From the NCBI RefSeq assembly GCF_016863175.1, contig NZ_BOOJ01000003.1, forward strand, positions 1-59,439: DNA of 59,439 nt. Reading direction: 5' to 3'. The stretch is from Paraplanobispora siamensis. GTDB lineage: Bacteria; Actinomycetota; Actinomycetes; Streptosporangiales; Streptosporangiaceae. The notes under the pieces were generated by a model, which saw nothing but the letters and a program-made list of their open reading frames with translations, was not told the origin of the DNA and searched no databases. Position numbers and translations under genes: made by a program. Below, in pieces: positions 1-9,961 of this stretch (position 1 is the first letter of the stretch; each line of letters opens with the position of its first letter).

Positions 1-45
1 GTACGGCCCCGCGGCCGGGCGGGCTCGGGCCGGGCCCCCCGGGGG

Positions 46-1470
46 TCAGCTCTCCCGGGGGCGCCAGGCGTCGACGAGGTCGTCGGGGGCGACCAGTCTC
101 GCCTCGGCGGTCTCCGTGCCGCTGCGGGAGACGGCGAAGAGCGGGACCTCGGCGCCGGCGCCGGGCAGCTTCGAGCGGCGGATGATGAGCTCGTGCAGGT
201 CGCGCCGGTCGAAGGGCCGGTCCTCGCGCCAGGTGACCGCGCCGACCATGGTGATCGTCTCGCCGACCGGCTCGCGGTCCGCCCCCACGATGTCGATCTC
301 CGGGTCGCCGGTGCGGGTCCAGTAGCCGCCGATCGCGTCCGTGCGCCGGGGCAGCCCGTCCATCCGCCGCAGCGACTGCCTGACCAGCGGGACCACGGCC
401 GCGCCGCGCCAGGAGTCCCAGGACCGGAGCACGCGGGCGAGGGTGAGGTCGCCCCGCCCGCGTTCGATCTCCGGGAGCCCGGGGCCGACGAAGGACAGCC
501 AGAACCACAGGTGCGCGTCCGCGACCCGGTAGCGGGTCTCGCGTGACGGCCGGGTGGCCAGCGGCAGGTCGGCGGCGACCAGCCGCCTGTCCACCAGGGA
601 CTGCAGCGCCCGGTTGAGCGAGGCCCGGGGGACCTCGGGGACGGCGCGGCCGATGGCGGAGTGGGTGCGCGCCCCCGAGCCGACGGCGTTCAGTACGGCC
701 CGCGCCTGCGCGTCCGGGGCCAGCTCCGCGGCCAGGGCGCGCTCGCCGGTCACCACCAGGGCCGAGGCGGGGTCGGCCAGGGCGCGCCGGAGGTACTCCC
801 TGACCCTGAGCCCCCGCGGCCACCTCCCGCAGATCATCGGCAGGCCGCCGGAGACCAGGCGGGCGTCGACGGCCTCGGCCGCGGGCAGTTCCAGGGCGTC
901 GGCCACGTCGGCGGGGGTCAGGGGGTGGACCACCATCTCGGTGGCCCGCATGTAGAAGGGCCTGCCGGGCCGGTTGACCGCCTCCATCACCGGCAGGTCC
1001 GAGCCGACGAGGACGAGCAGCACCGGGCGGCGCGACAGCTCGCGGGCGAACGTCACCTGCAGCGTGCCCTCGAAGCCGGGGTCGCCGGCCAGCAGGTGGG
1101 GCAGGTCGTCCACGACGAGGATGCTCGGGGCGTCCTGGGGCAGGGCCGCCGCCACGAGGGCCAGCGCGTCCTGCCACGATCCGGCGGACCGCCCGGCCAG
1201 GGACTCGGCGCCGGGGAGGCCGGAGGCGCCGGCCGCGGCGAGGAACTCGCGCAGCTGCTGGGCCGGCGACCCTCGGGGAGCGGAGTAGAACACGCACGGG
1301 ACGCCCGAGCGCCGGGCGAACTCCTCCACCAGGCGCGACTTGCCGACGCGGCGGCGCCCGCGCATCAGGACGGCCCGCCCGGGCCGTCCTCCTCTGCCCC
1401 CCGACTCCACCCTGTCCAGCAGGAGCTGGAGTTTTCCCAGCTCAGCGGGCCTTTCAATGAACCGGTCCAT
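46..1470 (-). CDS. AAA/ATPase_2-type ATP-binding protein with DUF234-like C-terminus
   Basis: The 474-residue protein begins with a short leader and then a Walker A motif (GRRRVGKSRL, residues about 38-47). A hydrophobic Walker B strand follows (ILVVDDLPHLL, about 116-126). This fits the ATPase_2 group of STAND-like ATPases, which usually carry a winged-helix segment and a DUF234/PD-(D/E)XK-like C-terminal domain. The C-terminal part (DAIGGYWTRTGDPEIDIVGA, about 383-402) has the DPEIDIVG signature of that nuclease-like domain. The cellular role of this family is unknown. The gene stands alone; the next gene has the same strand but a 200 bp gap with short repeats separates them. The family call is fairly safe and the function is not. 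Confidence 0.85.
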   Translation of the reverse strand: MDRFIERPAELGKLQLLLDRVESGGRGGRPGRAVLMRGRRRVGKSRLVEEFARRSGVPCVFYSAPRGSPAQQLREFLAAAGASGLPGAESLAGRSAGSWQDALALVAAALPQDAPSILVVDDLPHLLAGDPGFEGTLQVTFARELSRRPVLLVLVGSDLPVMEAVNRPGRPFYMRATEMVVHPLTPADVADALELPAAEAVDARLVSGGLPMICGRWPRGLRVREYLRRALADPASALVVTGERALAAELAPDAQARAVLNAVGSGARTHSAIGRAVPEVPRASLNRALQSLVDRRLVAADLPLATRPSRETRYRVADAHLWFWLSFVGPGLPEIERGRGDLTLARVLRSWDSWRGAAVVPLVRQSLRRMDGLPRRTDAIGGYWTRTGDPEIDIVGADREPVGETITMVGAVTWREDRPFDRRDLHELIIRRSKLPGAGAEVPLFAVSRSGTETAEARLVAPDDLVDAWRPRES

Positions 1471-1614
1471 CGCCCTCCGATGGTCTCAGCCGTGAGACTC
1501 TCTCCAGTGAGACTCTCCGGGCCGAGACCATCCCAAGCGGGCGTGTCATCCATGAGATGGCCAAATGCGCTCAGATTCCCGCCGGGAACGGTCGGGCGGC
1601 CCCCAGGCCCGGCG

Positions 1615-1682
1615 GCTGCAGACCCGGGACGCGCTGCAGACCCGGGACGGCTAAAGGCCCAGGACGGCTAAAGGCCCAGGAC
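1615..1682. repeat. Two short tandem duplications at the 3' end of the phosphohexomutase gene
   Basis: A 16 bp unit (GCTGCAGACCCGGGAC) occurs at 1615-1630 and 1633-1648. It is followed directly by an exact 17 bp tandem duplication (GGCTAAAGGCCCAGGAC) at 1649-1665 and 1666-1682. The 17 bp unit contains the last codons and the stop codon of the minus-strand phosphohexomutase gene, so the gene end exists twice. The rest of the 1471-1667 gap shows no gene. Confidence 0.85.
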
Positions 1683-3308
1683 GGCGGACAGGTCGCTCTT
1701 CAGGGCGTCGAGATCCCGTACGGCCCGCGCCCGCGCGTCGGCGACCTCGCCGTCCACCGGGACGACGACCTCCAGATAGCACTTGAGCTTCGGCTCGGTG
1801 CCCGAGGGCCGGACCACGACGCGGGCACCGCCCGCCAGGACGTACCGAAGGCCGTCGGTGGGCGGCAGGCCGCCCGCGCCCGCGCTCAGGTCCTCGGCCG
1901 ACTCGACCGCGCAGCCGCCGAGCTCCGCGGGCGGGTCGGCGCGCAGGCGGGCCATGGCCCCGGCGATCAGCGACAGGTCGGCGACCCGCACCGAGAGCTG
2001 GGAGGTGGCGTGCAGGCCGTACCTGCGGGCCTGGTCGTCGAGGAGGTCGAGCAGGGTACGGCCCTCGCGCCTGGCCCCGGCGGCCAGACCGGCGACGGTC
2101 AGGGCCGCGCCGATGCCGTCCTTGTCGTGGACGGGCAGGCCGGTCTCCGAGCCGACGCTGTAGCCCAGCGCCTCCTCGTAGCCGAAGACCATGCCCTCAC
2201 CGGCCTTCATGATCCACTTGAAGCCGGTGAGGGTCTCGGCGTAGCGCACGCCGTACTCCGCGGCGATCTTGCCGAGCAGGGACGAGGAGACGATGGTGGT
2301 GGCCACCAGCCGGTCGCCGGAGGTGCTCCTGATCACGTGCTCGCCCAGGAGCGCGCCGACCTCGTCGCCGGTGAGCATCCGGTAGCCGCCGCCGGGCAGC
2401 GGCACGCCCACCGCGCAGCGGTCGGCGTCCGGGTCGTTGGCCAGCACGATGTCGGCGTCGATCTGCCCGGCCAGCTCCAGCGCGAGGTCCATCGCGCCGG
2501 GCTCCTCCGGGTTGGGGAAGGAGACGGTGGGGAAGTCCGGATCCGGGTCGGCCTGGGCCTTCACGGTCGCCGGGCTCGCGAACCCGGCGGCCAGGAAGGC
2601 GGCCGTGAGCGTGAGGCCGCCGACGCCGTGCAGGGGGGTGTAGGCCACCCGCAGGTCGCGGTCCTCGCCGAGCGGCAGCAGGGTCACCGCGTCCAGGTAG
2701 GCGGCGACGATCTCCTCGCCGAGGTCGGTCCAGCCGGGGTCGGCGGGGGAGCCGAGAGGCAGTTCGGAGACCGGCCCGACGGCGTCGATGGCCGCGGAGA
2801 TCTCCGCGTCGATCGGCGGCACGATCTGGGAGCCGTCGCCCCAGTAGACCTTGTAGCCGTTGTCCCGGGGCGGGTTGTGGCTGGCGGTGACGGTCACGCC
2901 CGCGTCCGCGCCCAGGTGCCGCACGGCGAAGGCCAGCACGGGCGTGGGCAGCGGGGCGGGCAGCAGCGAGGCCCGCAGTCCCGCGCCGGTGAGCACGGCC
3001 GCGGTGTCGCGGGCGAAGACGTCGGAGTTGTGGCGGGCGTCGTAGCCGATCACGACGTGCCGGTCGGGACCGAGGACGGCGGCCAGGCCGGCGGCGGCGC
3101 GCATGACGGTGACCCGGTTCATCCGGTTGGGCCCGGCGCCCAGCTCCCCGCGGAGCCCGGCGGTGCCGAACTCAAGCTTGGCCTGGAACCGGTCGCGCAG
3201 CGCCGCCTCGTCGCCGCCGGAAAGGAGGGTCTCCAGTTCGGCCCGGGTCTGCGGGTCCGGGTCCTGGGCCAGCCAGGCCTGTGCGAGCCGTACGAGATCG
3301 CTGCTCAT
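1668..3308 (-). CDS. Phosphohexomutase (phosphoglucomutase/phosphomannomutase family)
   Basis: The 546-residue protein has the alpha-D-phosphohexomutase fold from end to end. The substrate motif FGTAGLRGELGAGPNRMN lies at residues about 47-64. The active-site phosphoserine loop is VTVTASHNPPRDNGYK (about 135-150). The metal-binding loop is LANDPDADRCAVG (about 290-302), and the C-terminal phosphate-binding loop is VVRPSGTEPKLK (about 500-511). All catalytic elements are present. It interconverts sugar 1- and 6-phosphates; its partner upstream on the same strand is purine-nucleoside phosphorylase, whose product is (deoxy)ribose-1-phosphate, so a phosphopentomutase-like use is possible. The length is typical of the bacterial PgmB/ManB branch. 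The ATG start was chosen at the beginning of the conserved N-terminus. Confidence 0.92.
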   Translation of the reverse strand: MSSDLVRLAQAWLAQDPDPQTRAELETLLSGGDEAALRDRFQAKLEFGTAGLRGELGAGPNRMNRVTVMRAAAGLAAVLGPDRHVVIGYDARHNSDVFARDTAAVLTGAGLRASLLPAPLPTPVLAFAVRHLGADAGVTVTASHNPPRDNGYKVYWGDGSQIVPPIDAEISAAIDAVGPVSELPLGSPADPGWTDLGEEIVAAYLDAVTLLPLGEDRDLRVAYTPLHGVGGLTLTAAFLAAGFASPATVKAQADPDPDFPTVSFPNPEEPGAMDLALELAGQIDADIVLANDPDADRCAVGVPLPGGGYRMLTGDEVGALLGEHVIRSTSGDRLVATTIVSSSLLGKIAAEYGVRYAETLTGFKWIMKAGEGMVFGYEEALGYSVGSETGLPVHDKDGIGAALTVAGLAAGARREGRTLLDLLDDQARRYGLHATSQLSVRVADLSLIAGAMARLRADPPAELGGCAVESAEDLSAGAGGLPPTDGLRYVLAGGARVVVRPSGTEPKLKCYLEVVVPVDGEVADARARAVRDLDALKSDLSAVLGL

Positions 3309-3361
3309 GTCACCTCATGCTCCGGGGCGGGGGGATCACCCCCGCCGGTTGTGCCTGGAGT

Positions 3362-3397
3362 CCGCGGGGCCGTGCCCGGGTGGACGGGGCCCCGCGG
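3362..3397 (-). terminator. GC-rich hairpin behind purine-nucleoside phosphorylase
   Basis: CCGCGGGGCC (3362-3371) and GGCCCCGCGG (3388-3397) form a perfect 10 bp stem. It sits directly after the stop codon of the minus-strand phosphorylase and before the phosphohexomutase start. There is no T-run, so it may only attenuate read-through between the two genes. Confidence 0.5.
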
Positions 3398-3401
3398 TCG
3401 C

Positions 3402-4205
3402 TTACAGCTTGCCGACGACCTGGCTCAGCAGCTCGCCCATCCGGGTGGCGGTGGCGCGGCCGACCTCCAGGACCTCCTGGTGGTTCAGCGGCTCGCCGAC
3501 CAGACCGGCGCCCGGGTTGGTGACCAGGGAGATGCCGAGCACCTCGGCGCCGCCCTCGCGGGCCGCGATGGCCTCCAGCACGGTGGACATGCCGACCATG
3601 TCGCCGCCGATGGTCCGGCACATCTGGATCTCGGCCGGGGTCTCGTAGGTCGGGCCGCGGAAGGCGATGTAGACGCCCTCGGCCATGTTCGGGTCGACCT
3701 CGCGGACCAGGGCGCGCAGCCGCCGGGAGTAGACCTCGGTGAGGTCGATGAAGGTGGCCCCGGTCAGCGGGTTGGCGCCGGTCAGGTTGATGTGGTCGCT
3801 GATCAGGACCGCCTCGCCGACCTTCTGGGTCTCCGGGCGCAGGCCGCCCGCGGCGTTGGTCAGCACGACCGTGCGCACCCCGGCCTTGATCGCGGTCCGC
3901 ACGCCGTGCACGACCGGCTCGACGCCCCTGCCCTCGTAGAGGTGGGTGCGGCCGAGGAAGATCAGGGCGTTCGCGCCGGTCGCGGTCCGCACGGCGCGGA
4001 TCCGGCCCGCGTGACCGGCCACCGCGGCGGGGGCGAACCCGGGCAGGTCGGTCACCGGGATCTCGGCGACGGTCTCTCCGATCGCGTCGGCGGCCGGGAC
4101 CCAGCCCGACCCCATCACCAGCGCGACGTCGAAGGAATCGACTCCGGTGGCGCTCCTCAGCGCGATCGCGGCGTCCGTGGCGAGTGCATAAGGGTCATTG
4201 GTCAC
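3402..4205 (-). CDS. punA: Purine-nucleoside phosphorylase (trimeric type)
   Basis: The 267-residue protein cleaves purine nucleosides with phosphate to base and ribose-1-phosphate. Family motifs are present in order: the phosphate-binding VMGSGW near residue 30, GRTHLYEG near 80, TNAAGGL near 112, and the long signature FRGPTYETPAE followed by GGDMVGMSTVLEAIAAREGG near 185-220. The C-terminal SLVTNPGAGL carries the conserved Asn of 6-oxopurine-specific trimeric PNPs. The GTG at 4205 (VTNDPYAL) was chosen because it opens the conserved region. The ribosome-binding site in front is weak (GGTGAG), so the exact start is less sure than the identity. It is followed by a phosphohexomutase in the same direction, a salvage pairing also known in mycobacteria. 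Confidence 0.93.
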   Translation of the reverse strand: MTNDPYALATDAAIALRSATGVDSFDVALVMGSGWVPAADAIGETVAEIPVTDLPGFAPAAVAGHAGRIRAVRTATGANALIFLGRTHLYEGRGVEPVVHGVRTAIKAGVRTVVLTNAAGGLRPETQKVGEAVLISDHINLTGANPLTGATFIDLTEVYSRRLRALVREVDPNMAEGVYIAFRGPTYETPAEIQMCRTIGGDMVGMSTVLEAIAAREGGAEVLGISLVTNPGAGLVGEPLNHQEVLEVGRATATRMGELLSQVVGKL

Positions 4206-4276
4206 CTCACCGAGCGTACTCGTCCGACCCTCCGGACCATGCCAGGGGCGCGTCGCGCCGCCCGATGAGGCGTCCG

Positions 4277-4729
4277 TCAGCCGCCCAGGGACGTGCAGGG
4301 ACGGCCGCGCAGCGCCTTGACGTAGTCGTCGGGGGCCCCGGCGTGCTCGGCGGCGTCGGCCAGGATGCCGAGATAGCGCGCCGAGGGCAGGCCGCCCTCG
4401 TAACCGTCGAGCACGTAGAACCAGGCCACGACCTCGCCCTCGAGGGTCTGCACCCGCAGCCGCACCTTGTGGTAGAGGCCGCGGATGGCGCCCTCCCACT
4501 GGTCGAGGGAGGTCTCGTCCCACTCGGGGACGTCGTAGAGGACGACGAAGACCTCCTCGGAGGGGTCCTCGACGATGGTGGCGAGCGCGCCCTCCCAGCC
4601 GAGGTCGTCCCCTCCGAAAGTCAGACGCCAGCCCTGCAGCCAGCCCGACCCCCGCATGGGGGAGTGCGGGGCCCGCTGGGCCATCTGCTTGGGGTCCATG
4701 TTGCTGCCGTAGGCGGCGTAGACAGGCAC
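4277..4729 (-). CDS. Gamma-glutamylcyclotransferase-like protein
   Basis: This is a 150-residue protein of the GGCT/AIG2 fold. The N-terminal YAAYGSNMD is the family's YGSN gamma-glutamyl-binding loop (residues about 4-12). A second strand, FVVLYDVPEWD (about 67-77), precedes an acidic loop, WFYVLDGYEGGLPS (about 110-123), where the catalytic Glu is expected. A cytoplasmic role in gamma-glutamyl peptide turnover is likely, but the substrate cannot be told. The GTG at 4729 was chosen since no ATG lies before the YGSN motif in frame. It is divergent from lpdA and upstream of punA on the same strand. Confidence 0.85.
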   Translation of the reverse strand: MPVYAAYGSNMDPKQMAQRAPHSPMRGSGWLQGWRLTFGGDDLGWEGALATIVEDPSEEVFVVLYDVPEWDETSLDQWEGAIRGLYHKVRLRVQTLEGEVVAWFYVLDGYEGGLPSARYLGILADAAEHAGAPDDYVKALRGRPCTSLGG

Positions 4730-4873
4730 GGCATCCAAGAGTAATCCACGATCGCGGAGATGCTCACTCTCCGGCGGCGCGCCGCTAATTTTCTCCGAAT
4801 ATGGGCGGTTTCCGTGATTTCGGGCCGTCACCGAGGGGGACCGGGCGGTGATGCGGTCCGGCGATGCGGGACA
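4730..4873. promoter_or_regulatory. Divergent promoter region between the GGCT-like gene and lpdA
   Basis: This 144 bp gap separates two divergent starts and must hold promoters for both. It is richer in A/T than its surroundings (for example CTAATTTTCTCCGAATATGG around 4785-4804). I see no clear inverted repeat or riboswitch in it. Confidence 0.4.
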
Positions 4874-6277
4874 ATGGGGGACGTGACAAGGATCGTGATC
4901 ATCGGTGGCGGGCCCGGCGGATACGAGGCGGCCCTGGTGGCGGCGCAACTCGGGGCACAGGTCACCGTGGTCGAGCAGGACGGTCCCGGCGGGGCCTGCG
5001 TGCTCACCGACTGCGTGCCGTCCAAGACCCTGATCGCGACCTCCGTCCGCAAGCAGGCGCTGCTCGACGCCGCCGCCCTCGGCGTGCACTACAGCGGCGG
5101 CCCCGACGGCGACGTGGGCAGCCCGGTGGCGGACATGCCGCTGGTCAACACGCGTGTGAAGGAGCTGGCCCAGGCGCAGTCCGCCGACATCGCCGCGCGC
5201 CTGGCCGCCGAGGGCGTCGAGGTGGTCAGGGCTCCCGGGCGGCTGGTGGACCCGCAGGTGGTCCGGGCCGGCGACCGGACGATCCGGGCCGACGTCGTGA
5301 TCGTGGCGACGGGCGCCACCCCGCGCATCCTGTCCACCGCCGAGCCCGACGGCGAGCGCATCCTCACCTGGCGGCAGATGTACGACCTGGAGGAGCTGCC
5401 CGAGCACCTCATCGTGGTCGGCTCCGGCGTCACCGGTGCGGAGTTCGCCGGCGCCTACCGCTCGCTCGGCTCCGAGGTGACGCTCGTGTCGTCGCGCGAC
5501 CGGATGATGCCGAACGAGGACGCCGACGCCGCCGAGGTCCTGGAGGAGGTCTACCGGCGCCGCGGGATGAACGTCATGGGCCGCTCCCGCGCCGAGTCGG
5601 TCAAGCGCACCGCCGACGGCGTGGTGGTCACGCTGGAGGACGGCAGGACCGCGGAGGGCAGCCACTGCCTGATGACCGTCGGCATGGTCCCCAACACCGC
5701 GGGGATCGGCCTGGAGGAGGCCGGGGTCACCCTCGACCGGGGCGGGTTCATCCAGGTGGACAAGGTCTCCCGCACCTCCGCGCCGGGCGTCTACGCGGCC
5801 GGCGACTGCACCGGCGTGCTGATGCTCGCCTCGGTCGCCGCCATGCAGGGCCGCATCGCCGTCTGGCACGCCCTGGGCGAGGCCGTGCAGCCGCTGCGCC
5901 TGGCCACCGTGGCCTCCAACATCTTCACCGACCCCGAGATCGCCGCGGTGGGCGTCGCCCAGAAGGCGATCGAGGCCGGAGAGATCGACGCCAACGTGGT
6001 CAAGCTCCCGCTGGCCACCAACGCCCGGGCCAAGATGCAGGGCTTCCACGACGGCTTCGTGAAGCTGTTCTGCCGCCCGCACACCGGCATCGTCCTGGGC
6101 GGCGTGGTGGTCGCCCCGCGCGCCTCCGAGCTGATCCTGGCGGTCTCGCTGGCCGTCCAGCAGCGGCTCACCGTGGACCAGGTCGCCCACACCTTCGCGG
6201 TCTACCCGTCGCTGTCGGGCTCCATCACCGAGGCCGCGCGCCGCCTGATGCAGCCGATGACCCCCACCGGCATCTGA
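4874..6277 (+). CDS. lpdA: NAD(P)H-quinone dehydrogenase, LpdA-type flavoprotein disulfide reductase
   Basis: This is a 467-residue FAD enzyme of the pyridine nucleotide-disulfide reductase class. The FAD dinucleotide fold is IVIIGGGPGGYEAA (about 6-19). The redox loop ACVLTDCVPSK (about 41-51) has two cysteines in CxxxxC spacing. The NAD(P)H fold is IVVGSGVTGAEFA near 180-192, and the second FAD motif is GVYAAGDCTG near 305-314. At the C-terminus, where dihydrolipoamide dehydrogenases have HxHPTxxE, this protein reads AVYPSLSG, so the catalytic His-Glu pair is absent. That points to quinone reduction rather than lipoamide oxidation, as described for mycobacterial LpdA. The ATG at 4874 was preferred; a GTG at 4883 is an alternative. 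Confidence 0.9.
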   Translation: MGDVTRIVIIGGGPGGYEAALVAAQLGAQVTVVEQDGPGGACVLTDCVPSKTLIATSVRKQALLDAAALGVHYSGGPDGDVGSPVADMPLVNTRVKELAQAQSADIAARLAAEGVEVVRAPGRLVDPQVVRAGDRTIRADVVIVATGATPRILSTAEPDGERILTWRQMYDLEELPEHLIVVGSGVTGAEFAGAYRSLGSEVTLVSSRDRMMPNEDADAAEVLEEVYRRRGMNVMGRSRAESVKRTADGVVVTLEDGRTAEGSHCLMTVGMVPNTAGIGLEEAGVTLDRGGFIQVDKVSRTSAPGVYAAGDCTGVLMLASVAAMQGRIAVWHALGEAVQPLRLATVASNIFTDPEIAAVGVAQKAIEAGEIDANVVKLPLATNARAKMQGFHDGFVKLFCRPHTGIVLGGVVVAPRASELILAVSLAVQQRLTVDQVAHTFAVYPSLSGSITEAARRLMQPMTPTGI

Positions 6278-6301
6278 CGGCGGCGGTTCTGACGACGGGG
6301 G

Positions 6302-7990
<1,689 letters not shown>

Positions 7991-8075
7991 GGTGGCATTC
8001 CCCTCCTCGACGCGCCTGTCACACACCTCGTCGAGGTCCCATCGGCAGCGGGCCGGAGGAGTTGAGCCGATCCGG

Positions 8076-9668
8076 TCAGTCGCGCAGGGGGATCGAGACG
8101 TACGACGGGTTCCCGGCGGGCGAGGAGAAGGCGAGCTCCGCGCCCGGCGGGTTGTGCTCGATGTAGAGCGGATCGGCGGTGTCGACGACGAGGGCGAGCC
8201 GGTGACCGGCCGGGACGTCGTAGGCCGTGGAGAACAGCTCCAGGTCGAGGCCGAACGCCCTGCCCGGCCTCCTGCCGTGGAAGGTGGACGGCGCGTGCGT
8301 GATCAGCCTGCCCCTGCCGCCCGGGCCCACGTCGTAGAGATGGGCGACGACGGTGCCGCTCTCCCGGGTGGCGGTCACCGTGGTGTGCAGCTTCACCGTG
8401 CCGCGCACGCGCAGGCCGTCCGCGTGGCGCGGCGACTGCCAGACGGCGGCGCGTGAGCGCGGCAGCAGGGGGACCGTCACCTCCGGCGGGGCCTTGGCGA
8501 ACTGGTCGAGGATGCCGGACAGGAACACCGTCCCGCCGTTCGCGCCGGAGTCGGCGTTCGCCGCTATCCGCCGGGTGCCGGTGAGCGGGACCTTCTCGGT
8601 CGCCGAGGTCAGGGCCCGCCAGGTGGGGTAGCCCTCGTAACCGCCGCCGGTGCGCGGCAGCACCCGGACCGGGTCCTCCCGGTCGATGCCGTTGTCCGTG
8701 CCTTTGAGGTGGTGGTCGAACCAGCGCCGGCAGTTCTTCCACACGTCGTTCGGCAGGCCCAGCAGGCCGGTCGCCTCGGGGGTCGCGTGGTCGCCCGGCC
8801 GCAGCTCCAGGCGCTTGGGCCCGGTGAGCCTCTCGTAGAAGCGCGCGTACTGGTTCGGCGGGAACAGCGACTCGCCCCAGGCGTTCCCCAGCATGATCGC
8901 GGGACCGTTGGCGTTGATCCTGGCCAGGTGGGCGGCGGGGGAGCGCACCCGGGCCCACGCGATCATCTCGGCCTCCCGGTTCAGCTCCGAACGGAAGAAG
9001 CCCCGCATGTGCCGCTGCAGCTCCGCGCTGGGACGTCCGGTGGCGAAGCCGGAGCCGACCAGGATCGCCGACGCCTGGGAGTGCTGGGTGCGGCCGCTGT
9101 AGATGGAGGCCACGAGGTCGGCCCAGCCGCTCATCGCGACGACGGCCCTGACCCGCCGGTCGAAGGCCGAAGCCAGCAGGCTGATGCCCGCGCCGTAGGA
9201 GACGCCGGCCATGCCGACCCTGCGCGGGTCGGCGGGGGTGTTGCGCAGCGTCCAGTCGATGACCTTCGAGGCGTCGGCGACGTCCCGGGGACCGGCGACG
9301 TCGATCTTCCCGCCGGACTGCCAGAAGCCGCGGGTGTTGTAGCTGACCACCACGTAACCGGCGCGGGCCATCTTCTGCGCCTGGACGAGATACTCCACCT
9401 GCGGCACGGACCAGCTGGTGGGCAGCACGATCACCGGATGGCGGCGCCCGCCGTTCCGGCCGCCGGGTGCGACGACGTTGGCCGCGAGCTTCGTGCCGCC
9501 GGCGCCGGTGACGGTGACGAACCGGATGGACGGCGCGGCCGTGTCCCCGGCGGTCCGGACGGGGGCCGCGTCTCCGCTCGTCCGGGCGGGGGCCGGGCCC
9601 CAGGCGGAGCCCAGGAGCGCCGCGGCCACGACGGCGACGGTGGTGGGTCGGGGGCGTGCATGTCTCAT
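8076..9668 (-). CDS. Secreted CocE/NonD-type alpha/beta hydrolase (X-Pro dipeptidyl-peptidase S15 family)
   Basis: The 530-residue protein begins with a signal peptide (MRHARPRPTTVAVVAAALLG, cleavage around residue 30). The hydrolase domain has the nucleophile elbow GVSYGAG near residue 155 and a late His in RPGDHATPE near 292. Where relatives carry the catalytic Asp in a (A)DTLFP-like motif, this protein reads GESLFPPNQ, so Asp may be replaced by Glu. The C-terminal jelly-roll (about 330-530) ends in EHNPPGAELAFSSPAGNPSY, typical of the X-Pro dipeptidase C-terminal domain. Possible substrates are acyl esters or peptides; the sequence does not decide. It is transcribed away from a strongly palindromic region at 9749-9802. 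Confidence 0.85.
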   Translation of the reverse strand: MRHARPRPTTVAVVAAALLGSAWGPAPARTSGDAAPVRTAGDTAAPSIRFVTVTGAGGTKLAANVVAPGGRNGGRRHPVIVLPTSWSVPQVEYLVQAQKMARAGYVVVSYNTRGFWQSGGKIDVAGPRDVADASKVIDWTLRNTPADPRRVGMAGVSYGAGISLLASAFDRRVRAVVAMSGWADLVASIYSGRTQHSQASAILVGSGFATGRPSAELQRHMRGFFRSELNREAEMIAWARVRSPAAHLARINANGPAIMLGNAWGESLFPPNQYARFYERLTGPKRLELRPGDHATPEATGLLGLPNDVWKNCRRWFDHHLKGTDNGIDREDPVRVLPRTGGGYEGYPTWRALTSATEKVPLTGTRRIAANADSGANGGTVFLSGILDQFAKAPPEVTVPLLPRSRAAVWQSPRHADGLRVRGTVKLHTTVTATRESGTVVAHLYDVGPGGRGRLITHAPSTFHGRRPGRAFGLDLELFSTAYDVPAGHRLALVVDTADPLYIEHNPPGAELAFSSPAGNPSYVSIPLRD

Positions 9669-9748
9669 GGGCCGTCTCCTGCCGTCGCCGGCCGGTCGCG
9701 GCCGGTCTCACCCGGTGGTCGGTACGCCTGAGGGGAAAGTGACCCGAC

Positions 9749-9802
9749 GGTAACCCGTTGTGTTACCGCTGGTAACCAGATGGCATGTTACGCGTCGGTA
9801 AC
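9749..9802. promoter_or_regulatory. Cluster of GGTAAC/GTTACC operators
   Basis: Five copies of the hexamer or its complement lie within 54 bp: GGTAAC at 9749, GTTACC at 9762, GGTAAC at 9771, GTTACG at 9787 and GGTAAC at 9797. GTTACCGCTGGTAAC (9762-9776) is a perfect inverted repeat, and GTTAC-N6-GTAAC lies at 9787-9802. This is the divergent space between the S15 hydrolase and the small secreted protein. It looks like a dimer-binding operator array. No regulator gene is adjacent. Confidence 0.6.
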
Positions 9803-9961
9803 AATCGCCGTTCCGGGGCTGTGCGGCAGGAGGGGAGATGTGAAGGAGGAAGGGCGCGCTCCGTCACGGTAAAAGCACCTTCTGCCGGGTACGGCCCGCG
9901 CCGAGCATCGCTGGCAGGAGCGGCGGGCGTCCGGCCGCCGCGATGATCGTCAGGAGTCCCC

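Noticed and set aside
1557-4268. Very long open frame on the plus strand opposite the phosphohexomutase and punA
   Set aside because: It is antisense to two genes with clear motifs, and its product is Gly/Arg/Val/Gln/His-rich without any family motif. It is a high-GC shadow frame.
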